A stretch of DNA of 30,965 nt from JAGOUU01 sp964387745 (GCA_964387745.1 CAYLXL010000024.1:1-30965); one strand, 5' to 3'; counted from the stretch's first letter, positions 1-8,093 are shown. The notes: a model not told the origin generated them from the letters alone. Numbers and translations are program-made.

Positions 1-103
1 AAACCTTTGTTCCAGAGAATGGGCTTTTTGAACTATTAATTAACAGGATTGGTATAAGATGTAGAAAGTTCTGCCTAATCTGACTAACTTTTTGGAGAAG
101 ATG

Positions 104-190
104 GGTGTCAGTCACACGTGATAACTTACTAATCTTAATGAAATATTTTCATAAATATTTCTAAGTAACTTGTGACGTGTGACTGACACC
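104..190. repeat. Inverted repeat, possible REP/MITE-like hairpin
   Basis: Two perfect 16-bp arms, 104-119 (GGTGTCAGTCACACGT) and 175-190 (its exact reverse complement), enclose 55 bp of A/T-rich DNA. The match resumes outside the arms: GGAGA at 94-98 has its counterpart TCTCC at 192-196, offset by a few bases. GTGTCAG/CTGACAC-type ends are common in REP-like and miniature mobile elements; no transposase lies beside it here. It sits just past the 3' end of the minus-strand hydrolase gene, so it could also act as a transcript-end hairpin. Confidence 0.75.
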
Positions 191-221
191 GTCTCCTCGC
201 GTATGAGATAGGTTTTTTCTA

Positions 222-1052
222 CTAGGGTTGCACGTTACTTAGAACATACTTAAGTTCATCACAAACCTCTTGTGGTTTGCTAATTTGCACAAAATGATCT
301 GAATCTAATCGAATAATTTTACTTTTAGGGTTTTTGTTAAGCCACTGCTTTTGACTTGTATACCAATCTTCTTTCAGAGGATGGTCTTTTTGCATATCAG
401 TTGAGGACATAATAACTATAGGAATTCTATCATGGATATTACCAAATCTTTCTAAAGATTGTTGTGATTGTTGAAAGCCTAACAATTGATAGATAACTTC
501 AACTTCAGAGCCAGGATATCTGTTGTACATATATTTCGCATTTTGAATTTGTGCTTCTGTTAGTCCTTTTTGGTATTTCTGGGTTATTTTATCAGAAAAA
601 TTAAACCTCCTAGGAACTGGATCAACAAACAATGCTCCGCTTACAATATTAGGATTCTTTAGAATGAAAAGCCCAGAATATATGGCTCCGTAAGAATGAG
701 CGACAAATATATAAGGAGGAGATATTTTTTTTTCTTGTAGTAGCGCTTGCAGCTTATTACTAACCAAATGAGCAGTGAGTGGATTTTGTGCAGATAGCGA
801 ATAATCTGGCTGGCTGTTACCTAATCCACTTCTGTCATATAAAAATAGTGGCCCTAATTGTTTCGCGCAGTTGAAAAACTCTTGATTATTGGTCCATTCG
901 CTTATATCTGTCCCACTGCCATTCTCAAAAATAATAGTGCCTTTGAATTTGGCATTCTTATTCTCATAGTATTCTGAATGTATTTTGATTTTAGACACAC
1001 AGGAAGTTAGAGCTAGAAAAATCAAAAAACCTAAGAGTATTATTTTTTTCAT
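222..1052 (-). CDS. Predicted lipoprotein alpha/beta-fold hydrolase
   Basis: A 276-residue protein with a signal peptide ending in a lipobox (Leu15-Thr-Ser-Cys18), so it is probably lipid-anchored in the envelope. The rest reads as an alpha/beta hydrolase: a strand with DRSGLGNS near 73-80 in the place of the usual oxyanion region, a nucleophile elbow AHSYG with Ser120, a late strand ending in SSTD that could supply the acid, and DSDHF near the C terminus supplying the His. The substrate cannot be read from the sequence. The gene stands alone between an inverted repeat and an unrecognised gene, with no clear Shine-Dalgarno sequence before the ATG. It looks accessory rather than part of a conserved operon. 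Confidence 0.8.
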   Translation of the reverse strand: MKKIILLGFLIFLALTSCVSKIKIHSEYYENKNAKFKGTIIFENGSGTDISEWTNNQEFFNCAKQLGPLFLYDRSGLGNSQPDYSLSAQNPLTAHLVSNKLQALLQEKKISPPYIFVAHSYGAIYSGLFILKNPNIVSGALFVDPVPRRFNFSDKITQKYQKGLTEAQIQNAKYMYNRYPGSEVEVIYQLLGFQQSQQSLERFGNIHDRIPIVIMSSTDMQKDHPLKEDWYTSQKQWLNKNPKSKIIRLDSDHFVQISKPQEVCDELKYVLSNVQP

Positions 1053-1137
1053 ATTGATTATTGTTTTTAACGGTTATAGAGTCAGGCACAGCGCGTTACA
1101 GATCTTTATGACACTATTGTCAGTTCAGAATTAAATA

Positions 1138-1158
1138 AAATTGTTTCCAGGACAATTT
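1138..1158 (-). terminator. Possible rho-independent terminator after the 180-residue gene
   Basis: On the minus strand, directly after the TAG stop at 1159-1161, AAATTGT (1158-1152) pairs with ACAATTT (1144-1138) around a 7-nt loop. A T-rich run (TTTTATTT) follows. The stem is weak and A/T-rich, but its position just after the stop and the T-run support the call. Confidence 0.45.
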
Positions 1159-1701
1159 CTAGAACCATCTAGCTGCTACTGGATACCCAAGTTGTACAGA
1201 TTCTCTGCTATAACTAGCATCAGTAGTCGCTTCTGCTTCTTTGCTTTGTTCATACAATCTGGATTCAGTTTGCATAACTTGAAACACTACAGGACGAGGG
1301 ATTGGTTGATGTGATATATTCCGAAAATTAAAAGTAACTGTAGGCCATAAACGTTTAACCCAACCGTAGAAATGAGAAGGTCTTGTGAAATTATATTGGC
1401 AGAATCCATAATTATGTATTGATATCCTATAATAATTGCCTGCAGGTACAGTTGGATCAGTGAAATTAATTTTACTATGCAGAACCCCAAGATCTTTTAA
1501 TAATTCTATCCCACTAGTGATGCTTAAGCAGTGCTGTCGTACATCAGGAGCAAGCGCATCTCCTGCTCTGACGTTGTGAGATTTATAAAACTGAAGAGCA
1601 TTTCCCGCAGATTTTTGTAATGCACGGATACTTTCCACGAGAGCATCAATATGGTTTTTGCTGGTTTCATCAATGAATATGTCAAATGTTGTTATGGTCA
1701 T
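1159..1701 (-). CDS. Uncharacterised 180-residue protein
   Basis: I do not recognise this protein. It begins at an ATG with a plausible ribosome-binding site (AAGGA about 8 nt upstream). It has no signal peptide or membrane segment. The first 70 residues look helical and polar (DALVESIRALQKS). The middle and C-terminal parts are rich in aromatic residues, with motifs such as NYGFCQYNF and FYGWVKRLWP, which suggests a folded beta-containing domain. It ends in Ala-Ala-Arg-Trp-Phe. The neighbours are a lipoprotein hydrolase and a large non-coding gap, so the context gives no function. It may be lineage-specific. Confidence 0.65.
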   Translation of the reverse strand: MTITTFDIFIDETSKNHIDALVESIRALQKSAGNALQFYKSHNVRAGDALAPDVRQHCLSITSGIELLKDLGVLHSKINFTDPTVPAGNYYRISIHNYGFCQYNFTRPSHFYGWVKRLWPTVTFNFRNISHQPIPRPVVFQVMQTESRLYEQSKEAEATTDASYSRESVQLGYPVAARWF

Positions 1702-2042
1702 TATTTTCGTCCTTGCAGCAGAAAAGTTTAATTAGCTAAAAGATTAAAGAATTATTTAATCTAATAATTTTAGTTTTTGTATCATATGCACATTACAATT
1801 TCAATATTTATCAATGTTGTAAGATCACTAGTTTTCAACATGGCGTCTGATTGCGACACTGTGTCTTATGTTCTAATTATTATTAGCTATCGTGAGATTT
1901 AAAATTAGGGCGGGGCTACTATTAGGGTCCAGCAACTTCAGATGTTAACTCTGTATGAGTGGAGGAGCCAGTGCGGCTTCTCCTGCTCAACTTGTTTGGT
2001 TTTGGGTTAGTCTGTTACAGAAAATGAACGCTGTAAATTCTT
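1702..2042. other. Non-coding stretch between the 180-residue gene and npr
   Basis: These 341 bp hold no open frame I would call a gene. The half next to the 180-residue gene is very A/T-rich and probably carries its promoter. Nearer npr there is a more G/C-rich part with the hairpin at 1957-1988. No tRNA or known riboswitch pattern was seen. Confidence 0.5.
1957..1988 (-). terminator. Imperfect G/C-rich hairpin after npr
   Basis: Left arm 1957-1969 (GAGTGGAGGAGCC) and right arm 1975-1988 (GGCTTCTCCTGCTC) pair imperfectly around the loop AGTGC. The hairpin lies about 55 nt downstream of the npr stop codon on the minus strand, at the end of the kdsD-npr operon. No T-run follows, so it may be a transcript-stabilising end or a rho-dependent site rather than a classical terminator. 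Confidence 0.4.
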
Positions 2043-2312
2043 TTACTCACGCTCATTAAACTTATTAACAATCAATTCTTCAACTGAAGAAATCAGCTCT
2101 TGTTCATCATCACCATCAGTAATAATCTCTAACTCCGTCCATTGCGGAGCTGCTAAGGTCATTAGACCCAAAATACTTTTAGCATTCACTCGTTTATCTT
2201 TATAAACAATTTCAATATTAGAATTATGTTTACAAGTGATGTCGATTAATTTAGAAGCTGCTCTTGCATGCAGGCCAAGTTTATTAGAGATGATTAATGT
2301 TTTTTTTTTCAT
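2043..2312 (-). CDS. ptsO: HPr-family phosphocarrier protein, NPr-like
   Basis: An 89-residue HPr-fold protein. His15 in GLHARAAS is the phosphorylated histidine, and Ser46 in AKSILGLM is at the regulatory serine position of HPr proteins. It is the last gene of the kdsD-npr operon, immediately after rapZ, which is where npr (ptsO) lies in E. coli; this supports NPr of the nitrogen phosphotransfer system rather than the sugar-PTS HPr. Its usual partner EIIA-Ntr (ptsN) is missing from the local cluster, so the phosphate acceptor must be encoded elsewhere or the protein works differently here. The family call is firm; NPr versus HPr rests on context. Confidence 0.92.
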   Translation of the reverse strand: MKKKTLIISNKLGLHARAASKLIDITCKHNSNIEIVYKDKRVNAKSILGLMTLAAPQWTELEIITDGDDEQELISSVEELIVNKFNERE

Positions 2313-2331
2313 AAGTATAAGTATTAATTTT

Positions 2332-3174
2332 TTAATTTTTTAATTCGCGGTGTCGTACTAAAGTAGGGTAGAGTTTTTTATAGTATTCAGCTAATAGTTC
2401 AGCCAAATAAACGGAGCGATGTTGACCGCCAGTACAACCTATAGCAATGGTTAAATAACTTCTTTGGCTTTCTTTGATTAAAGGTAGCCATTTATCCATA
2501 AATTCAATTATTGCTGAATGCATTGTTTTTACTAAAGGTTTAGAACTTAAGTAATCAATAATAGGTTGGTCTAACCCACAAAAATTTCTTAAGTCTATAT
2601 CCCAATATGGATTTGGTAAGCACCGGGTGTCGAAAACATAATCAGCATCAGTTGGGATGCCGTTTTTATAACCAAAAGATTGAAATAACAGTGATAATTG
2701 GTTGTTATTATTTTTACCAATACGATTGAGTATCTCTGTTTTTAACTCATGGGATGACATTCCCGTGGTGTGAATTGAGATATCTGCTAGATTTGCTATT
2801 GGAGTAAGCAAAAATGATTCTAGTCTCACGGCTTCAAAAAGTGTAATCTGCTCGGTGGTGAGAGGGTGTCGTCTTCTGGTTTCACTAAAACGTTTAATTA
2901 ACGTATTATCATCAGCATCTAAATAGATAATCTTTATAGTTGCGCCATGTTTTTTGGCATGGTTAAGATACTCGTCAAACTGCAGCAGACCAGCGGGTAA
3001 GTTTCTAGCATCGATACCAATCGCAACTTGATTCTGATTAATATAGAGTTTAGTAAAATCTTCGAGTAGGGTTATAGGTAGATTATCAGTGCAACTATAG
3101 CCGAGATCTTCCAAAGCCTTTAAACAGACGCTTTTGCCTGATCCACTACGTCCACTGATAATTAATAGTTCCAT
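2332..3174 (-). CDS. rapZ: RNase adapter protein RapZ
   Basis: At 280 residues it matches the RapZ/YvcJ family (about 284 in E. coli). The N-terminal P-loop GRSGSGKS is at residues 8-15. The C-terminal domain has the conserved GCTGGQHRS at 246-254 and ends in HRELKN. In enterobacteria RapZ binds the sRNA GlmZ and directs RNase E cleavage, controlling glmS and so the supply of glucosamine-6-phosphate for peptidoglycan and LPS. That fits its place among envelope genes. Whether the GlmY/GlmZ sRNAs exist here cannot be judged from this window. It lies 19 bp upstream of npr and 33 bp downstream of hpf in one operon. Confidence 0.96.
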   Translation of the reverse strand: MELLIISGRSGSGKSVCLKALEDLGYSCTDNLPITLLEDFTKLYINQNQVAIGIDARNLPAGLLQFDEYLNHAKKHGATIKIIYLDADDNTLIKRFSETRRRHPLTTEQITLFEAVRLESFLLTPIANLADISIHTTGMSSHELKTEILNRIGKNNNNQLSLLFQSFGYKNGIPTDADYVFDTRCLPNPYWDIDLRNFCGLDQPIIDYLSSKPLVKTMHSAIIEFMDKWLPLIKESQRSYLTIAIGCTGGQHRSVYLAELLAEYYKKLYPTLVRHRELKN

Positions 3175-3207
3175 ATTGAGATTTATAATTAATTTAATTA
3201 ATTATGA

Positions 3208-3558
3208 TTAATTCTCATCATCTTGATCATTAGCATAACCATTGTCTTTATGATTGTCTTTATGGTTATCTTTATGATTAGTGATTTTTTCTTTATGTTT
3301 GATAGCTTGCCTGTGAACTTTATCCATCATGGCATCAATTGCAGCATACATATCAGCGTCATTTGCTGAAGCAAACAATTCTTTACCTTTGAGGTGAATT
3401 TGAATCTCAGCTTTTTGTTCTAGTTTTTCTACTGTTAATACCACATGAGCAGAAATCATCTGATCAATATGATCTTTAATGCGAGAAAAGCGTTTATTAA
3501 CATAGTCTTTAAGTGGCGGGGTGACTTCTATATGTTGCCCAGTGATTTCAATATTCAT
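3208..3558 (-). CDS. hpf: Ribosome hibernation-promoting factor with repeat tail
   Basis: This 116-residue protein has the short HPF/RaiA fold over about residues 1-90 (it starts MNIEITGQHIEVTPPLKDY; the later DADMYAAIDAMMDKVHRQ is typical). It binds the 30S subunit in stationary phase and favours inactive ribosome dimers. The start is well supported by AAGGAG seven nt before the ATG. E. coli HPF is 95 residues. The extra C-terminal tail here consists of three NHKD units followed by an acidic end, encoded by a 12-bp tandem repeat. In E. coli hpf is flanked by rpoN and ptsN; here by lptB and rapZ. Confidence 0.94.
   Translation of the reverse strand: MNIEITGQHIEVTPPLKDYVNKRFSRIKDHIDQMISAHVVLTVEKLEQKAEIQIHLKGKELFASANDADMYAAIDAMMDKVHRQAIKHKEKITNHKDNHKDNHKDNGYANDQDDEN
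3241..3282. repeat. 12-bp tandem repeat inside hpf
   Basis: Three to four near-identical 12-bp units of the form ATTGTCTTTATG run head to tail and encode the NHKD repeats in the HPF tail. The period is a multiple of three, so copy-number change would keep the frame. Confidence 0.8.
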
Positions 3559-3584
3559 GCACTACTCCTTATTTATCCAATTTA

Positions 3585-4319
3585 CTAATAAGTAAAAGAT
3601 TCTCCAAGATAAACATCTTTTACTTCACTATTAGCTAGTATATGCTCTGGCGTGCCAGATGCAATTATATAACCAGCGTTAACAATATAGGCTTTATCAC
3701 AAATAGCTAAAGTATCGCGAACATTATGATCCGTAATTAACACACCGATCCCTTTGTTGCTTAATTGTTTAATAATTTTTTTAATATCTTGAATAGCAAT
3801 CGGCGCAATACCAGCAAAAGGTTCATCCATAAGAATGAATTTAGGGTTTCTTGCAATAGTACGCGCAATTTCTACCCGTCTGCGTTCACCACCGGAAAGT
3901 CTTATACCAAGTGTATTAGCTATGTGGTTAATCTGAAATTCTGTTAACAACTCTGATAATAGCACATCTCGATCTTTTTTGGTTAGATCGTTTCTGGTTT
4001 CTAGAATGGCAAGAATATTTTCTGATACAGTTAATTTTCTGAATATAGATGGTTCCTGTGGTAGATAACCTATACCTGCTAATGCTCGTTTATGAATAGC
4101 ATGATGGGTAATATTTTGATCATTTAAATAAATGCTACCAGCATCAGGCATGACCAAGCCAAGCACAGCGTAAAAACAAGTTGTCTTACCAGCACCATTG
4201 GGCCCTAGTAGACCAATTACTTCGCCACTTTTAATACTAAAAGAAACGTCAATCAGTACTTCTTTTTGGTTATACTTTTTTGCAATGTTAGATATCGTAA
4301 GGGAATTATTGCTAGTCAT
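3585..4319 (-). CDS. lptB: LPS export ABC transporter ATPase LptB
   Basis: A 244-residue ABC ATPase with every expected motif: Walker A GPNGAGKT (39-46), Q-loop Gln88, signature LSGGE (141-145), Walker B FILMDE (161-166) and switch His198. LptB powers extraction of LPS from the inner membrane by the LptFG permease and its passage over the LptC-LptA bridge. It lies directly downstream of lptA (5 bp apart), the standard arrangement. lptF and lptG are not in this window, as is normal. The family includes other ABC ATPases, but the neighbours settle the identity. Confidence 0.97.
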   Translation of the reverse strand: MTSNNSLTISNIAKKYNQKEVLIDVSFSIKSGEVIGLLGPNGAGKTTCFYAVLGLVMPDAGSIYLNDQNITHHAIHKRALAGIGYLPQEPSIFRKLTVSENILAILETRNDLTKKDRDVLLSELLTEFQINHIANTLGIRLSGGERRRVEIARTIARNPKFILMDEPFAGIAPIAIQDIKKIIKQLSNKGIGVLITDHNVRDTLAICDKAYIVNAGYIIASGTPEHILANSEVKDVYLGESFTY

Positions 4320-4324
4320 GTTAA

Positions 4325-4870
4325 TTACCCTAAAATAATTTTGCTGCGTTGATTTTTAACTTTAGGCATATAGGCGATTTCATTTTTGAGATCGTAATAG
4401 AGCAATTCGCTAATTAATTTTTTATTATTTTGTTGAATTATAGCATTTTTTTCTAAAGTAAGTTTATTAGTATTAACTCCTGGTTCATATTTAATTATAC
4501 CGGCAGTTGCTACTAAAGAAATTGAGTTAGAGTCATTAATATTTCGTTCAAGAAATACTACAGGATTATTTAGATCTTTTGTGGTGGCAATAATAGACTT
4601 AAATTTATTATCTTTTTGTGTAGAAGAATTATCAGCTTTTTTATCAAAGTAGATAAATAGATTGTCTGATTTCAATTGGCGATTTGATTGGTTAACGGCA
4701 ACATGATCCGTATAAACAGCGTAGCCATTAGCATAATCTAAAGTAAAGCTATCAGCAGTAATAACTAGTGGCGCGTCGTTGTTTTTAACAGCATTAGAGC
4801 CATATGTTGTAAGATTACAACAGGTTATTATTAAACCTAGTAGTATTAGACAAATTCTGCTTTTAAGCAT
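4325..4870 (-). CDS. lptA: Periplasmic LPS-bridge protein LptA
   Basis: A 181-residue protein with an N-terminal signal peptide (hydrophobic stretch about 5-18, with possible cleavage near TYGS at 22-25), followed by an OstA/LptA domain that begins PLVITADSFTLDYANGYAVY. The repeated beta-strand pattern fits the beta-jellyroll that stacks to form the periplasmic LPS bridge between LptC and LptD. Its start overlaps the end of lptC by 8 bp. LptA diverges fast in sequence, so the call rests on domain pattern plus position between lptC and lptB. Confidence 0.92.
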   Translation of the reverse strand: MLKSRICLILLGLIITCCNLTTYGSNAVKNNDAPLVITADSFTLDYANGYAVYTDHVAVNQSNRQLKSDNLFIYFDKKADNSSTQKDNKFKSIIATTKDLNNPVVFLERNINDSNSISLVATAGIIKYEPGVNTNKLTLEKNAIIQQNNKKLISELLYYDLKNEIAYMPKVKNQRSKIILG

Positions 4871-5522
4871 GGGACTTAATATTTTTTTTCAAATTTTTAT
4901 TATTAGTAGATGTATATACGCTTTTTACATTAGATAATAAATCTAATTTTTGAGTTTTTTTATTGAAACGTAAGCCCAATGCCGTAGTGACGCTTTCTTT
5001 AGAGGTAATAGTAACTTTTTTGTCAGTGACTATGAGATCATCTTTTGGTAAATAGGTGAGTTCACTTGTTCGCAGATCAAGAAAAGCGAGATTATTACTT
5101 TCCGTATTATTTTCAGCTTGTTTCTGTTCAATATTCTGTCTTACGATAACCACATCGTTAGCTAAAATAATTTTTTCTATTAGCCGTAGTTTGTTTTTAT
5201 TATGAATGACTTGACCATTTTTAGCAGTTATGTGCCAAGATGCATTTTCGTGTTGCAGCAATAAGACAGGATCTTTAAGATAAGTAATTGTAGATAAAGG
5301 ATCGTGATTCACTTTATTAGAGACAAGCTTAGCTTGATGCACGCCTTCTTCATTACTAATAATTAACTCCATATCATTGATAAAAACATTGACTGACTTA
5401 GGTGGTTCAGTAGAGGTGTGCGTAGAATAATAGTCAGAGTTACTCGCATAAAACATAATAGTGATAACTACTAGGGTAAATATAAATAAATAGATGGGAG
5501 TTCTAGCTATGAATCTATGCAT
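4863..5522 (-). CDS. lptC: LPS export protein LptC
   Basis: This protein of 219 residues has one N-terminal membrane anchor (about 9-25, IYLFIFTLVVITIMFYA) and a periplasmic LptC domain (strands such as VNVFINDMELIISNEEG and ASWHITAKNGQVI). LptC receives LPS from LptBFG and hands it to LptA. It overlaps kdsC by 8 bp at its 5' end and lptA by 8 bp at its 3' end, implying translational coupling. It is a little longer than E. coli LptC (191), the extra being a polar, Lys/Asn-rich C-terminal tail. Confidence 0.93.
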   Translation of the reverse strand: MHRFIARTPIYLFIFTLVVITIMFYASNSDYYSTHTSTEPPKSVNVFINDMELIISNEEGVHQAKLVSNKVNHDPLSTITYLKDPVLLLQHENASWHITAKNGQVIHNKNKLRLIEKIILANDVVIVRQNIEQKQAENNTESNNLAFLDLRTSELTYLPKDDLIVTDKKVTITSKESVTTALGLRFNKKTQKLDLLSNVKSVYTSTNNKNLKKNIKSHA

Positions 5523-6063
5523 GATTTTCGGTGATCGTTATTGGCTTAGTGTTATCAGCGGAAGTGTAATATTTTTGGATTACTGAATCTAATTTATTTT
5601 GTGCTTGTAAAATTAAATAGGCTAGCTCTCTCACAGCTCCAGCACCGCCCTTTTTTTCAGTAACGACTTTAGCGTGCGGTTTCAATAAGGTTTCAGCATC
5701 TTGTACTACAGCCGGTAGACCAACTTCTAGTAATACAGGTAAATCTGTCCAATCATCGCCTAAATAAGCTACTTCAGTAGGAGTTAAATTTAGTAATGTA
5801 ATTAATTGTTGATAAGCTTTAATTTTATTAGGTTCGTTTTGATATAAATATTTTATATTTAGTTCTTTTGCTCTTTTGGTGACAATAGCAGACTCACGAG
5901 CAGTTATAATAGCAACAGCGATACCTGCTTCTTGTAATTGCTTTATAGCTAAGCCGTCTTTAACATTAAATGACTTTAATTCATTACCATTATTGTCGTA
6001 GGTTATCTGACCATTAGTCATAACACCATCGACATCTAGAATTAATAATTTAATATTGTTCAT
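5515..6063 (-). CDS. kdsC: 3-deoxy-D-manno-octulosonate 8-phosphate phosphatase KdsC
   Basis: This 182-residue C0-type HAD phosphatase has Asp10 and Asp12 in LDVDGVMTNG as nucleophile and acid, and GDDWTD (102-107) as the metal-binding motif. It removes phosphate from Kdo-8-phosphate to give Kdo, the inner-core sugar of LPS. The start codon overlaps the kdsD stop (ATGA), and the 3' end overlaps lptC, so Kdo synthesis is coupled to LPS transport. Its C-terminal tail, after GGAGAVRELAYLIL, is typical of the family with some extra residues. Confidence 0.96.
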   Translation of the reverse strand: MNNIKLLILDVDGVMTNGQITYDNNGNELKSFNVKDGLAIKQLQEAGIAVAIITARESAIVTKRAKELNIKYLYQNEPNKIKAYQQLITLLNLTPTEVAYLGDDWTDLPVLLEVGLPAVVQDAETLLKPHAKVVTEKKGGAGAVRELAYLILQAQNKLDSVIQKYYTSADNTKPITITENHA

Positions 6064-7067
6064 ATAATTTTTGCATTAATTAAACTATGGATGTTGAGCA
6101 TGCCAATTAATTTGCCGTTATAATCAGTCACTAATAACCCGTTAATTTTTTTTGCACACATTAGCTCCCAGGCGACAGTTGCTAAAGAATGTTGTTCAAT
6201 GATCGTGCAATGATTATTCATTAGGGATTTTATTTTAATCTCACGCAATGTTTGGCTACTAGAAGTATCGTTATTAAGAAAGCGACGAAGGTCGCCATCA
6301 GTAAAAATACCTAAAACTTTTTGGTCGTGATCAACTATAGCTATCATGCCTAAGCCTTTACTGTTCATTACAAACAGGCAATCAGACAGACTAGTATCAG
6401 GTGCAACGACAGGCATGCGATCATCTTTTACCATGATGTCTTGTACTTTTAATAATAGCTTACGCCCAAGATCACCTCCTGGGTGCCGTTTAGCAAAGTC
6501 CTGCGGAGTAAATAATTTTGCTTTAGTAACAGCCATTACAAGAGCGTCACCCAAGGCTAGGCTTGCAGTAGTGCTAGCAGTAGGAGCCAAGTTTAAAAAA
6601 CAGGCTTCTTGATCAATATGTATTGCTAGATGAATAGTAGATGCCTTAGCCAGATGAGACTCAGCATTGCCAGTGATAGCGATAATTGGGATATTTTGAT
6701 GGTTTAAGCTTGGTAAAATAGCTAGTATTTCGTTACTGGTGCCAGAGTAAGATAGCGCAATTATTACGTCATCTTGCGTGACCATGCCCAAATCACCATG
6801 TAAAGCTTCACCAGCATGCAGAAACAAAGCAGGTGAGCCAAGGCTAGCGAAGCTTGCCGCTAGTTTATGGGCAATATGTCCAGACTTACCGATACCAGTT
6901 AGAATGATTCTGCCTTTACAAGCTAATAACAGCTCACAAGCTTTAATAAAGTTATCGTCTATGCTATCGATGAGCCTGGCTAAAGCCTGCTGTTCAATAG
7001 AAATAACTTGTTTGGCCGTGTGTAATAGCTGAGAGTGATTAACTGTAATTGTCGTGGTTGTTGCCAT
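6060..7067 (-). CDS. kdsD: D-arabinose 5-phosphate isomerase KdsD
   Basis: A 335-residue protein with a SIS isomerase domain (GIGKSGHIAHKLAASFASLG at about 58-77, ALSYSGTSNE at 104-113) followed by two CBS domains (about 210-270 and 275-335). This is the KdsD/KpsF architecture. It converts ribulose 5-phosphate to arabinose 5-phosphate, the first step of Kdo synthesis. It is the first gene of the kds-lpt-hpf-rapZ-npr operon, with a promoter at 7129-7157. In E. coli yrbG lies between kdsD and mlaF; here nothing does. Confidence 0.96.
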   Translation of the reverse strand: MATTTTITVNHSQLLHTAKQVISIEQQALARLIDSIDDNFIKACELLLACKGRIILTGIGKSGHIAHKLAASFASLGSPALFLHAGEALHGDLGMVTQDDVIIALSYSGTSNEILAILPSLNHQNIPIIAITGNAESHLAKASTIHLAIHIDQEACFLNLAPTASTTASLALGDALVMAVTKAKLFTPQDFAKRHPGGDLGRKLLLKVQDIMVKDDRMPVVAPDTSLSDCLFVMNSKGLGMIAIVDHDQKVLGIFTDGDLRRFLNNDTSSSQTLREIKIKSLMNNHCTIIEQHSLATVAWELMCAKKINGLLVTDYNGKLIGMLNIHSLINAKII

Positions 7068-7128
7068 AAGGTTGCTGTCAGTAAGCAGAGTTATTTGTAC
7101 AAGCTATTAGGGAAAACAGATTTTTCTA

Positions 7129-7157
7129 ATTATACCAAAATTCTTATACTTTAAAAA
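7129..7157 (-). promoter_or_regulatory. Predicted sigma70-type promoter of the kdsD operon
   Basis: On the minus strand a perfect -10 TATAAT (7134-7129) is preceded by TGG, an extended -10, and by a TTTTTA -35 (7157-7152) at 17-bp spacing. It would start transcription near 7122, about 55 nt before the kdsD ATG. The -35 is poor, as is usual with an extended -10. Confidence 0.65.
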
Positions 7158-7253
7158 TTATTTGTGTGTGATATTAATAATATACATTGTGAATTAAATT
7201 AAGTATCATTGAAAGACAGGGAATTACATTTAAATCAATTAATTATCATTATT

Positions 7254-8048
7254 ATGGAAAATTTAGTTGAGGTAAAAAACTTAACTTTTTACCGCAATAA
7301 CCGTGCAATCTTCAAAAATCTCAGTTTGAGCATACCCAAAGGTAAGATTACTGCAATAATGGGACCAAGTGGCACGGGCAAAACGACTATATTAAAATTG
7401 ATTGCTGGCTTACTACAGCCTGAGAAGGGCACTGTGCTTTATAATTCTCAGAATATTCATGAACTATCCAGACGTAGGTTATTCCAAGTCCGTGAAGAAA
7501 TGAGTATGTTATTTCAATATGGTGGACTGTTTTCTGATATCAACGTTTATGAAAACGTGGCTTACCCGTTAAGAGAACACACGACTTTATCGGAAGAGCT
7601 TATTAAAATTTTAGTTTTGATGAAGCTAGAAGCAGTAGGGTTACGAGGATGTGAAGGCTTATATCCTGAGGAACTATCAGGTGGAATGGCCCGCCGAGTG
7701 GCTTTAGCCAGAGCAATCGCTCTGGATCCCAAATTCATTATGTATGATGAGCCATTTACTGGTCAAGATCCTATTAGCAAAGGTGTGTTAGTTAAGCTTA
7801 TTAAGTCAATTAGTAATTCCTTGGATGTTACAACTGTTCTGGTTTCTCATGATGTTCCTGAAACCTTATCAATTGCTGATTATGCTTATGTTATTGCTGA
7901 TGGAGAAATCATTGGTCAAGGAACGCCTCAGCAGTTGAAAAACAGTAAATCCTTAAAGATGGAACAATTTCTGGAAGGAGAGCCTGATGGTCCGGTTGGC
8001 TTTCGATATCCAGCTGATGATTATGCAAAGCATTTATTAAGAATATAA
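7254..8048 (+). CDS. mlaF: Phospholipid ABC transporter ATP-binding protein MlaF
   Basis: A 264-residue ABC ATPase from the ATG at 7254. Motifs: Walker A GPSGTGKT (37-44), Gln88, signature LSGGM (141-145), Walker B FIMYDE (161-166), His199. MlaF drives the MlaFEDB complex, which moves phospholipids between MlaC and the inner membrane to keep the outer leaflet asymmetric. A TTG at 7209 would add 15 residues, but neither start has a clear ribosome-binding site, and MENLVEVKNLTF aligns with the usual family start, so I prefer 7254. It is the first gene of mlaFEDCB-ibaG-murA and diverges from kdsD. Confidence 0.95.
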   Translation: MENLVEVKNLTFYRNNRAIFKNLSLSIPKGKITAIMGPSGTGKTTILKLIAGLLQPEKGTVLYNSQNIHELSRRRLFQVREEMSMLFQYGGLFSDINVYENVAYPLREHTTLSEELIKILVLMKLEAVGLRGCEGLYPEELSGGMARRVALARAIALDPKFIMYDEPFTGQDPISKGVLVKLIKSISNSLDVTTVLVSHDVPETLSIADYAYVIADGEIIGQGTPQQLKNSKSLKMEQFLEGEPDGPVGFRYPADDYAKHLLRI

Positions 8049-8062
8049 GAATATAAGAATAT
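8039..8062. repeat. 8-bp tandem repeat at the mlaF stop codon
   Basis: AAGAATAT is repeated three times without interruption, covering the mlaF TAA stop (8046-8048) and the start of the mlaF-mlaE gap. The 45-bp gap is otherwise A/T-rich and carries a possible ribosome-binding site (TTAGGTATA) before mlaE. Confidence 0.7.
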
Positions 8063-8093
8063 TGGGTATATTAAATATATTAGGTATAGATAG

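Noticed and set aside
1702..2042. tRNA or riboswitch in the gap before npr
   Set aside because: No cloverleaf, no CCA end and no known riboswitch core was visible; only one imperfect hairpin.
2043..2312. Sugar-PTS HPr (ptsH) rather than NPr
   Set aside because: The position after rapZ in the kds-lpt cluster is that of npr, and no ptsI or crr is adjacent. The sequence alone does not fully exclude HPr.
7209..7253. TTG start for mlaF giving 15 extra residues
   Set aside because: The extra residues (including IIII) are not family-like, there is no ribosome-binding site, and the ATG at 7254 matches the usual MlaF N terminus.
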